From positions 1-15,789 of the forward strand of contig MSJH02000320.1 of assembly GCA_001931875.2 (NCBI GenBank): DNA of 15,789 nt, written 5' to 3'. This document shows, piece after piece, positions 7,792 through 15,789 of the stretch (positions are counted from its first letter, which is position 1; each line of letters starts with the position of its first letter). The notes under the pieces are model-generated. The model did no database searches. It was not told the DNA's origin and saw only the letters and a list, made by a program, of their open reading frames with translations. Position numbers and translations under genes: made by a program. The stretch is from Byssochlamys sp. IMV 00236. Its lineage: Eukaryota; Ascomycota; Eurotiomycetes; Eurotiales; Thermoascaceae.

Positions 7792-8934
7792 ATGAGGTGG
7801 CCATTTGGAGCAAAAGAGAAAGAACAAGATATCAACCACAACACAAGCCGAGACTCGAGAGCATTCTTACTACAGAAGCAAACAAGCACTTCAATAGCAA
7901 AAGTAAGAGAAGAAGAAGAAGAAGAAATAGTAGAATACAAGCATGCACCCAAACAACAAGACGAGGAACAGCCAATGGACTTGGGCACCTTACAAGATAT
8001 TTTTAGCTTTAGTTTCATGAGAGGTCGTCCCATTTTAAATTTTATTTTGGCTATTCTCTGGAGTGTCGGATTACCAGTGTTACTCTATAATGTACTCAAA
8101 CCATATACAGGTCAAGTCCTTGCCATGGTCATTGCCTCTGCGCCTCCGCTTGCCATTGTCATCATGTAAGTGATTTATTGATCATGTATTCTAATGCTTA
8201 TTGTTATCCAACAGACGCATGATAAAGGACCATTCATTTGACCCACTTGGCTGTGTGGCTGGTATCAGTTTCCTTATTTCAGGAATTCTGGTAATACACA
8301 CAACTTTGTTGTAGTCTTTTTAATCTCAACGTTCTTTATATAGTCAATTGCACAACCCGATGAAAAGGTGTCTGCCATTTGTGAATCTATTGTCCCTTTC
8401 ACTCTAGGCACAGCTTGTATCATCAGCGTGATACCTATCAAGATAGGCTCATTTGAGCTAAAGCCGCTTGTATACCAGATTGCCAACCAAATCATGCCGC
8501 GTGCTGAAGTAGATGAAGATCTTAAAAAACAAGATATCCATCGTTTAACGAATCAAAGTGGTCAAAAGAAGCTGGACTATCTTTACACCCACATGGCAAA
8601 GTTTCGTCAGGACATGCGTTACATGACCTTCACCTGGGGTTTTCTTCTCATCCTTTCTTCTATTGTCAAGATCATCATTGTCCTCACAAGCTCAAGTCTG
8701 ACCAAGGCTCAGATCTATGGGTATATCCTCTTTGGATTGACAACATTTTTTATGATGATCTTTACTTGGTTTTACACTAAGATCATCAAGGGTCACGTGC
8801 TTTCGCAAGTGGCCTTTTGGAAGGAAAAGAAAGAACAAGAGGAGATGGATAAGAAAGTAGAAACAGCTTATAATGCCGAATGGGGTGTGAATGCGATGTC
8901 AAATGCCTATGGTCAAGTCATAGGCTTTATTTGA
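7792..8934 (+). CDS. Six-TM membrane protein, VC0807-like family
   Basis: Three exons, 7792-8165, 8215-8290 and 8344-8934, give 346 aa; introns are 49 and 53 nt, the first with a TTCTAATG branch site. The N-terminal 75 residues are polar and acidic (a Glu run near 40-45) and probably cytosolic. Six hydrophobic segments follow: about 80-101, 107-125, 133-152, 160-182, 245-268 and 272-298. A charged loop of about 60 residues separates TM4 from TM5, and the tail is charged. The FDPLGCVAGISFLISG segment and the overall layout resemble the VC0807-type uncharacterised family found in bacteria and fungi. No enzyme motif is visible and the substrate is unknown. I chose ATG 7792 because the in-frame extension to 7699 is Phe-rich and read from a T tract. 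AATAAA lies at 8956-8961. Confidence 0.8.
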
Positions 8935-9010
8935 GCTTTTTCGGAGTTACTTGCCAATAAACACACACATATATATCTCCTTTTTTCTCTCTCTTTTTCT
9001 TTAAATATAA

Positions 9011-9817
9011 ATGTCATCTTCACCTGCAGTTAAACAATATAAAGCCTTGGGAGAAGAAGTCTGGAAGACTAAAGTTGATAAAATTGTAAGCAAAGCTTAG
9101 ATTATACAAAAGTTGAAGGGAAGAGACTTACTCATGTGTTATAGAATGCTGAATTATTCACCTTGACATACGGTTCTATGGTCGTTCAGCTTGTAAAAGA
9201 CTTTGAAGACTATGCTGAAGTCAATAAACAACTCGAGAAAATGTAAGTTTAGAATAACTATACGCCTAAAGTCAAATGACCAACAGGAACAATGAAGGGG
9301 ATACAACATTGGACAGCGCATGATTGAAGACTTTTTAGCTCGTTCAGGCATCACGCGTTGTTCAGAATTTAAAGATACAGCAGAGGCAATATCAAAGGTA
9401 TGTATATATATGCATGTCTTGCTACCTTCATCGTGATCTGATGTAGGCTAGTTGTATAGGTTGGATTCAAAATGTTTCTCAATATAACACCTACTGTCAG
9501 TAACTGGTCTAGCGACAATAAAGAATTCTCACTCATCTTTGAGGAAAATCCCTTGACAGATTTTGTAGAATTACCTGATGAAGCACTTGAGGGCGGTTTG
9601 TGGTATTCAAATATCTACTGTGGCGTCTTACGCGGTGCTTTAGAAATGGTAATGTATTATTAGAAAAAAAGAGGAAGGGGAATTAAGAGTAATATAGGTA
9701 CAAATGCAAGTAGAAGCACAGTTTATAAGTGATACACTTCGTGGCGACGAAACAACCGAGATGCGTGTCAAGTTGGTTCGTTATTTGGAAGAAGAAGTGC
9801 CTGTAGGAGAAGACTAG
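9011..9817 (+). CDS. BET3: TRAPP complex subunit Bet3 (TRAPPC3)
   Basis: Five exons, 9011-9085, 9145-9242, 9298-9397, 9460-9648 and 9698-9817, give 193 aa, the usual size. Bet3 is a core subunit of TRAPP, the Rab GEF and tether for ER-to-Golgi vesicles. Family landmarks are all present: [83 protein letters not shown], and a C-terminus ending VPVGED. Cys79 sits where the acylated cysteine of mammalian TRAPPC3 lies. The second intron (9243-9297) must use an AAG acceptor at 9295-9297 to keep frame; the stronger-looking CAG at 9284-9286 would shift frame and hit a stop. The ATG follows the upstream gene by only 76 bp. The 3-prime end converges on COA5, with stops 67 bp apart. Confidence 0.96.
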
Positions 9818-9884
9818 TATACTACTTTATTGATTAAATGGATGTGAATTGTGTGTATGTGGAATATGCAATGAGATGTTTTTT

Positions 9885-10158
9885 TTATTGTGTCTTATTT
9901 CCTCTAAAGCGCATGCGTGGATCAATCTAGTTGTGATTTGTTATTATTTGTTGTCTATTTTATATGAATTTATACTTATTTTACCATTCCTCTTCGACAT
10001 TCTGCAAAACTCTTTTTAATACTGAAGCATTCGTCAGGAACATCGTCTTTATGTTCTGGTTGAAAGCATTCCTTGATAGTGTTTCCTTTCAATACACATT
10101 TTGATTTGAGCATACATTCGACTAGTTCTTGTCTAATCTCTTTACATGAAGAAGGCAT
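9885..10158 (-). CDS. COA5: Cytochrome c oxidase assembly factor Coa5/Pet191
   Basis: Exon 1 is 10158-9985 (58 codons). A 58-nt intron (9984-9927, GTAAAA...ACTAG) joins to a small last exon, 9926-9885, for 71 aa. This mitochondrial intermembrane-space protein is needed to assemble cytochrome c oxidase. Cysteines form CX9C pairs 5/15, 21/31 and 44/54, with the family phrases CKEIRQELVECMLKS and TIKECFQPEHKDDVPDEC. Read without splicing, the frame stops after Met-Val-Lys (60 aa) and lacks the conserved end. Splicing gives RRGMIDPRMRFRGNKTQ, which matches the family's Arg-rich tail (RRG-M-x-D-x-R-x-RFRG), so the intron is well supported. The last codons and the stop overlap a minus-strand AATAAA (9889-9884). 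The gene converges on BET3. Confidence 0.95.
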
Positions 10159-10270
10159 GTTGAATATATAAAAAAGAAAAAGAAATAATTAAACCACCCC
10201 CTGCGTCAAAGACACACACACAGACATTAGAAATTCTATTTTTTTTTTTATTTATTTATAAAGACAGATT

Positions 10271-12512
10271 TTACATTCTAAACACACCAAAGTTAGTCTT
10301 TTCGATAGGTGCATTCAAGGATGCACTCAAGGCTAAGCCAAGGACATCTCTCGTATCGCGAGGATTGATAACGCCATCATCCCATAAACGAGCACTAGAA
10401 TAGTAAGGATGACCTTCAGCTTCATACTTGGCACGGATAGGAGCCATAAACTTTTCTTGCTCTTCTTCTGGCCAGGTCTCTCCCTTCTTGGCCTTGCTTT
10501 CTCTTGTGATTTGTGCTAATACGTTGGCACTTTGCTCACCACCCATGACGGAAATACGAGCATTCTATAGATTAAATAAGCCTCTGACTGTATATTCAAT
10601 CATGTAAAACTTACTGGCCACATCCATAAGAATCGAGGTGAATATGCACGACCACACATACCATAGTTACCAGCACCAAAACTGCCACCAGTGATAACAG
10701 TAAACTTGGGTACTTTGGCACAAGAGACGGCATTGACCAATTTGGCACCGTTCTTGGCAATACCACCAGCTTCAGCGGTAGATCCTACCATGAAACCGGT
10801 GATGTTTTGAAGAAATACCAGAGGGATACCTCTTTGAGAGCAGAGTTGAATAAAGTGAGCGCCCTTCAAGGCTGATTCAGAGAACAGGATACCATTGTTG
10901 GCAATGATACCGACAGGGTAGCCATGGATGTGAGCAAAGCCAGTAACGAGTGTTGTGCCATAATTCTCTTTGAATTCAGCAAATCTGCTTCCATCCACAA
11001 GACGAGCAATAATGTTTTTGCTGTCAAAAGGCTTCTTTAGATTATCGCCTACGATACCACCAATCTCATCAGGTGAGTACAGTGGTTCTTCTGGAGCACG
11101 CAAATCAAGTTGAGGCTTCTTGACTCTGTTCAACGTGCTGACCACTCGGCGGGCCAAAACAAGTGCGTGTTCATCATCCAAAGCGTAATGATCAGTCACA
11201 CCTGACGTCTTGCAGTGAAGATCGGCGCCACCCAAATCTTCAGGGCTGATCGTTTCACCAATAGCAGCTTTGACTAAGGGTGGACCAGCCAAGAAGATAG
11301 TACCTTGCTTTCGGACAATGATACTTTCGTCTGCCATGGCAGGGACATACGCACCACCTGCTGTACATGAGCCCATAACAGCAGCGATTTGAGGAATTCC
11401 TTGAGAAGACATATTGGCTTGGTTATAAAAGATACGACCAAAGTGCTCACGATCAGGGAACACATCAGCTTGTCTAGGGAGATTGGCTCCACCGGAATCG
11501 ACTACGAATACATGTTAGTCTAGTACTTTTACGAAATGTCATTTCTTACCAAGATATATGCATGGAAGATGGTTTTCTTTAGCTATTTCTTGAGCGCGAA
11601 GGTGCTTTTTTACTGTATATATCCATCGTTGTAAGTATAAATCCATAGTCCTTGTTATGTTATATTACCTGTAATAGGATAATATGAACCACCCTACAGA
11701 CCAGTAAGTATTAGTAAGGCTTTCTACTCTTCCTCCTTTTTTTTCTTACCTTAACCGTTGGATCATTAGCTACAATCATACACTCCACTCTACCCATTGA
11801 AATTCAGTAAGTTTCCCACGGTGGCATTTTTTTACACGTCTATATAAAACTTACCCATGGACGCGGCCAATACCAGTGATAATACCTCCTGCAGGTACTT
11901 CTTCATCGTATAATTGATATCCAGCTAACGCAGATAATTCAAGGAAAGGAGAGCTAAATGAAAGGTTATTTTAATAACTGATAAAACATACAATGCCATT
12001 TCACGTCTTACTTTGGATCAATCAAACGATTGATTCTAAGGGATAATAATATATATCAGTCATACTTGATCGTGCGTTATAATCAAAAGCTTACCTGTCT
12101 CTGGGAAGCATCTTCTTTCGAGATAAATGCCTTTGACGTGCTGCTTCACCTCCACCTTTTTTTTACACATACACATGTTAGTCTATTTGCTATTATTTTC
12201 ATACATCTTGTTTTAGCTATCTTTTCTTTACCCAGTTTTATTTTTTCAGTTTTCAAATTCAAATCATCCACCAATTGCTGCATTCTTTCAGCATTTTCCT
12301 GGTTTTTATTCATTAGTAAAGTATAAATTATAAGGCAAGACACCACGGTTTACCTTGAATGAAGCACTGGCAGGTTCAACCAAGTTGGGTAAAACTGAAG
12401 CATTATCTTCATGAAATGTATGATACTGAGATCGAAATAGACTAGTGAAAGCAGGTCTTGTGTTTCTCAAGACCGCAGTCTTTGTTTGATTCAGTAACTT
12501 TAAAGACAACAT
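10271..12512 (-). CDS. MCCC2: Methylcrotonoyl-CoA carboxylase beta chain, mitochondrial
   Basis: Ten exons on minus (12512-12354, 12298-12232, 12155-12095, 12035-12012, 11953-11855, 11789-11750, 11693-11669, 11612-11550, 11501-10615, 10564-10271) splice in frame to 572 aa, close to the human 563. It is the carboxyltransferase half of the biotin enzyme that turns 3-methylcrotonyl-CoA into 3-methylglutaconyl-CoA in leucine breakdown. The first ~33 residues are basic, hydroxylated and free of acids, a mitochondrial presequence. Family landmarks: [97 protein letters not shown], and the C-terminus [18 protein letters not shown]. Two exons are only 24 and 25 nt. Introns are 48-76 nt. The start lies 152 bp from the stop of the next minus gene. 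A minus-strand AATAAA lies at 10256-10251. Confidence 0.97.
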
Positions 12513-12664
12513 CGCGTAACAAAGATAAAAAGAAAAAGAGAAAAAGAGAAAAAGAAAGAAAAAAAAAAAAAAGGTAAGGGAAAAAAGATGTTTCCACGCC
12601 TGTGATTTTTCCCACGCATACTTTCACTTATGCTGTTATGTGACACGGGGTTCTTTATTTCACA
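12513..12664 (-). promoter_or_regulatory. MCC beta upstream region with purine/pyrimidine tract
   Basis: This is the short gap between the Ase1/PRC1 stop and the MCC beta start. From about 12524 to 12590 the plus strand is almost all purine (A-rich with GA interruptions), so the minus strand presents a long CT-rich tract just upstream of the ATG at 12512. Such tracts are common near fungal transcription starts. A minus-strand AATAAA at 12659-12654, six bases past the Ase1/PRC1 stop, could be its polyadenylation signal. No TATA box is evident. Confidence 0.4.
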
Positions 12665-14846
12665 TCATGAATCAATATCTGACATATCACTCAAATCAGG
12701 GCCATCGTCAAAGATATCAAGGTTTACCGCCAGATTGTCATCACTGTCAAATTCTGGTTCCACATGTTTTCGTTTAAGCGGCAATTGCTATAGTTTATGC
12801 AAGATGATTAGAGAAAGCTCTCATCTATAACTGTCAATTTACCTTGTTCATATGCATCGTTTGGCTCTTGAAACTTGTAAATGCCTTTTCTTCTTCTTCT
12901 TCTTCTTCATCGTCATCATCGCTACCAAAGTGGCCTCGCCTGATCGGTTTTTGTGGTCGTTTTCGTATATTTCTTTCTCTGACACGATGCAGGATACTGA
13001 TAGATGTATCCATTTTGGGTGTCTCTGTCACTGCCTGGAATGATCGAGTACGGTTGAATTGTGGTGTATTAAACATTGCATATTTATTTGTCGTTGCTCT
13101 TGGACTCGTAAACGGCTTACGTGGCATTGTCTCTCGTTTAGGCGTTCTAGGCGCTATTGTCTAAGGTCAACTATTAGCAATGATCCATTACGTGTATCTC
13201 TTCTTACCTTTTGTTGTGCTTCCTTATTATCATAGATTGTCTCTAGATAAGGTTTACCATAGACCATAAAAGGACGATTCTTCAAGGCTTCATATTCAAG
13301 TAATGAGCCTTCAAGTTCTTTACTAATCTACTTAAAAGATGAGTACACACGCTTTATTTCTCAAATTAACTGTTTACCTTTGGCAGCTCACGTTCTACGC
13401 GTTTTCTAAACTTCTCCTCACGAAGCAAACGTCCGGGATCACGCTGGCCTTTTCCAAACAGCCTATTGGGATCCCTTGTTGAAGCTTCAAATTCTTCAAT
13501 TTCTTGCTTTAGTTTCATGTATTTTTCAATGCGATCAAGTATATATTTGGAATCTTCGACCTCCAAACGGAGTCGTGATATCTCGCTCTCATGTGCTTCT
13601 AGTATCTCATCTGTCGTTTCATCTATATAACATAAATCCTCTAATCATTAAAAAAAAGAGAGAAAGTATTTACCTGAATAAGCAGGATGAAACTGCCGTT
13701 TTTGATCTTCAGTGTAGTATAGTTGATCCCATAGCGACACCAACTCCTCTCGTGCTCTCTCAATAAAATCACCGATACGTTCCTGTCTTATTTTAAGCAA
13801 TCTTTTTAATTCCATTTCATAATTTTGTATTTCTTCTTGTGTGAGTCCTCTATTGGCCATCAAGAACACTTCACATTCTTCAGGATCAATACGTAACCTG
13901 TCCCAAAGATGCTTCAGTTTTTGTGTCAGTTCTTCCTTTCGATCTTCCACTTGGTGTTGTGTCTCTTTCAACTATTATTTTTTTTTTAGCATAAACTTCA
14001 TGGTCATTTTGTTTTTATTACCTGGGCAATGCGCTCAGTAAGGTAATAGATACTTTCTTCAGATACCAAATTGTTGCATAGTTCAATTTTCTTATCTGGG
14101 TTTGTTTCTTGGTGGTACTGCATGACCAGTTTGTCTGCCTCATTGTTTAAACTGTCGATGCCTAGGGTGACCAATATATTACAGATTCCAGTGGCCGTAT
14201 CGTCCACGATGGCCTTTCTTCTTGCATATTCCTGCTCTGCATGCTGTAATTCATCTTCCAAGCTGTTAACCGCTAATGATGATACATCTACTTCTGTTGT
14301 TGCTATCAAGTTTATATTTACAAAGCCTCCCAATGCTGTGTGTAATGCTTTCAATTGTTTATGTAGTTCTTTACAACACAATAGGTTAGTCATAGGGACA
14401 ATAATTTGATCTGTCATTGTACCTTGTACGTATATTAAGCTTTCATTATATCTCTACATTATGATATAATCAATTATATATTGAACATAGTTTATATATA
14501 GATGTACCTCTTTCACTTTAATCAGTTCATCTTGTAATTCCTGTAAGTTGTCACGTAATGATTTATTGCGATCGATAACAGCTGTACTCGCTGCATATTC
14601 TCCCATGAGTCGTTTATAAGACAGTATTGCCCTGTGCGTATTCTCTGTTTCTTTTATCAAATTGTCCCTTTCTTTTTCTGCAAGTGTATATTGATCATTA
14701 GCAAATCGTGCGATATCATTTAGAAAATCCTTTATTTTTTGCTCTTGTTCATCGTCTTTTAAACCAATCTCGCTACTGATTAGATTGAGTTGTTCTATTT
14801 TGTTGTTAAGGTGACTGATAAGTTCTTCTACAGAGACCACATTCAT
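12665..14846 (-). CDS. ASE1: Microtubule bundler Ase1/PRC1/MAP65 homologue
   Basis: Seven exons on minus (14846-14508, 14453-14022, 13971-13674, 13622-13378, 13327-13208, 13160-12843, 12787-12665) splice in frame to 624 aa, near human PRC1 (620). The family crosslinks antiparallel microtubules at the spindle midzone and works in anaphase and cytokinesis. Residues 1-350 are long coiled coil. The spectrin-like microtubule-binding region carries the signatures KLKHLWDRLRIDPEE, ELVSLWDQL, LLREEKFRKRVERELPK (about 422-438) and NRPFMVYGKPYLETI. The tail is basic with minimal CDK sites (T484-P-K-R, S497-P, T510-P, T525-P), followed by an Asp/Glu run (559-569) coded by a GAA-type microsatellite, and ends acidic (DLSDMSDIDS). 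I chose ATG 14846; an in-frame extension to 14915 reads through promoter-like sequence. Two E2F/MBF-like sites lie just upstream. Confidence 0.93.
12888..12928. repeat. TTC/GAA trinucleotide run within ASE1 homologue
   Basis: The plus strand has a TTC repeat at about 12888-12909 followed by TCATCG-type units to about 12921. On the coding (minus) strand this encodes the uninterrupted Asp-then-Glu run at residues 559-569. Triplet runs like this vary in length by slippage without breaking frame, so the acidic tract may differ between strains. Confidence 0.9.
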
Positions 14847-14886
14847 TATTTTCACAATATAAAGAAAAAAAAAAGAAGCACAATAT

Positions 14887-14926
14887 CGCGCGAAAACGAA
14901 AGAGGGGTGCGCCACACGCGCGAAAT
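14887..14926 (-). promoter_or_regulatory. Paired E2F/MBF-type sites upstream of ASE1
   Basis: Read on the minus strand, TTTTCGCGCG lies at 14896-14887 and ATTTCGCGCG at 14926-14917. They are about 41 and 71 bp upstream of the ATG at 14846. Both contain TTTCGCGC, the E2F consensus (TTTSSCGC), and also match fungal SBF/MBF cores (CGCGAAA). This is a rare GC-rich island in an AT-rich intergenic region. A cell-cycle switch fits a spindle-midzone gene, since G1/S-to-mitosis control of this family is known in other eukaryotes; binding here is inferred. Confidence 0.55.
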
Positions 14927-15398
14927 CTTATTCCTTCTCCGCGTCTGTCTGTCCGATCCGGAAAAGCATCAGAGTAGGTTTATGCAAAAAGGGTAAATAT
15001 CAGATTACTATTTCAAATCCAGACGATGTTCGTTTTTTTCTGGACGAATCAAAATGTAAACTCAAACGACTTGCTTGCTTGTTTGTTTAAACATGATATT
15101 TTATTGTTGGTCCAAATGAGCGTAAAAATATAAAACAAATAAACGTCGTTCAATCCGTTTGGGAAGTAAATAGTAGCTTATGGGTACAAGGATAAAAATG
15201 TCAAAGGAAAGTGATGAGTGGAGTTATGCTACTTTCCATCTCAGAAATTCCGCGTCTTTGACCTTGGCATCTGATACGATTGAACCAGACGCACATCAGT
15301 ATAGCAAATTAGCAATATAAATATGGCTACCTTTAAAAGAAACGTGATATAATTTAGGTGATTCTCTTGATCTCTTTGTAGCAGACACCTGGTAATGA
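14927..15398. other. Gene-free region upstream of ASE1
   Basis: No coding sequence is supported. The left part is probably upstream control DNA of the Ase1/PRC1 gene. A 10-bp perfect palindrome, TGTTTAAACA, lies at 15084-15093 next to short TTGC/TTGT repeats. The remainder is AT-rich with stops in all frames. No tRNA or other RNA gene was recognised. Confidence 0.5.
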
Positions 15399-15585
15399 TC
15401 ATCGCTTCTTATATACCAAAAATGCCTTGATCTTTTCCTTTTCGTCCCAATTAGCCAATTTGTGATAATTGGTACATATAATTGCGAAGACGGTATTGTT
15501 GTATTCAGCTTTGTTTGTTATTGAAAAAAAGGCTATTAAGTCAACAATTTGCCAATTAGATTCTTTAAAAAGAAGAGCTGAATAT
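15399..15585 (-). pseudogene. Coding remnant crossing the inner repeat edge
   Basis: The minus strand is open from about 15585 to a TGA at 15399-15401, about 61 codons, with no clear start codon. The reading is protein-like: LLFKESNWQIVDLIAFFS, then NKAEYNNTVFAIICTNYHKL, then NWDEKEKIKAFLVYKKR. After the stop, a few more codons look related before a second stop at about 15361. It begins inside the 285-bp repeat and leaves it without disruption. I cannot name the family. It could be an exon of a split gene, a piece of a multicopy fungal gene or element, or a decayed copy. Confidence 0.35.
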
Positions 15586-15789
15586 TATTAATTTAAGTTT
15601 GAATGAGAGTTTTATAGGGAATATTAATGTTGTCAGTATGATAAATGTGGTCAATGTGATTATTTATCAGTGCTACTATTGTTGTCAATGTTATTCTCAG
15701 CAGATGCGATAGAGGAATGTAAAGTAGAATGTATACTCTACTGTAAGATTATACTCGAGTTATTATAATGATTCATATCAAACACGTCA
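15505..15789. repeat. 285-bp terminal direct repeat, right copy
   Basis: This is the exact second copy of bases 1-285. On the minus strand an open reading frame runs from about 15585 through the boundary at 15505 and on to a stop at 15399-15401. The coding-like signal therefore crosses the inner edge of the repeat without a break, which favours a natural single locus seen twice over a mobile element inserted at this edge. Confidence 0.97.

Noticed and set aside
12030..12326. Plus-strand 98-aa hydrophobic frame
   Set aside because: It is a shadow of MCC beta exons and introns on minus; its hydrophobicity comes from T-rich intron sequence.
14004..14417. Separate gene beginning at the internal Met of 14417
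   Set aside because: It is exon 2 of the Ase1/PRC1 homologue. The reading continues upstream to 14453 and splices in frame to exon 1.
1..15789. A virus or phage genome, suggested by direct terminal repeats
   Set aside because: No capsid, terminase, polymerase or integrase-like frames are present. The genes are intron-containing fungal housekeeping genes.
1..15789. CRISPR array, tRNA or rRNA genes, biosynthetic or defence cluster
   Set aside because: No regularly spaced repeats, no recognisable tRNA or rRNA, and the neighbouring genes belong to unrelated cell processes.

Overview
The window reads as nuclear DNA of a fungus, most likely an early-diverging one (Mucoromycota, Mucorales-like). 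The genes carry many very short GT-AG spliceosomal introns (44-76 nt in live genes) with CTAAT/CTGAT/TTAAC-like branch sites. They encode eukaryotic housekeeping proteins: Bet3/TRAPPC3, Coa5/Pet191, the methylcrotonoyl-CoA carboxylase beta chain and an Ase1/PRC1/MAP65 protein. Intergenic DNA is AT-rich, polyadenylation-type AATAAA signals follow several stops, and there are no bacterial operons, ribosome-binding sites or phage genes. The lineage is inferred from gene style, not from a search.

Layout. 1-285 is repeated exactly at 15505-15789, so the contig closes on itself as a 15,504-bp unit (circle, tandem array or assembly overlap). Around 1-540, and again at 15399-15585, weak minus-strand coding remnants of one unidentified gene seem to run across that junction. 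1127-2463 (+) is a two-exon gene for a beta-repeat (DUF4097-like) protein with two N-terminal PPxY motifs. 2464-7147 holds no intact gene, but it is not empty. On the minus strand I can read a decayed SAM-dependent methyltransferase (2587-3815), unidentified coding remnants (4121-5250) and a decayed RBBP4/Msi1-type WD40 gene (5997-6910). 7148-9817 (+) has three genes: an Ecl1-like small zinc protein, a six-TM VC0807-like membrane protein and Bet3. 9885-14846 (-) has three genes: Coa5 (with a small terminal exon that simple ORF calling misses), the ten-exon mitochondrial MCC beta chain and the seven-exon Ase1/PRC1 homologue. The last has two E2F/MBF-type TTTCGCGC sites just upstream.

The live genes belong to unrelated cell processes: ER-Golgi tethering, cytochrome oxidase assembly, leucine catabolism and spindle midzone bundling. 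There is no pathway cluster. The most noteworthy features are the exact terminal repeat, the run of consecutive same-strand dead genes whose visible point lesions fit C:G to T:A changes, and the exon structures worked out by hand. I found no convincing novel defence, mobile or biosynthetic system.
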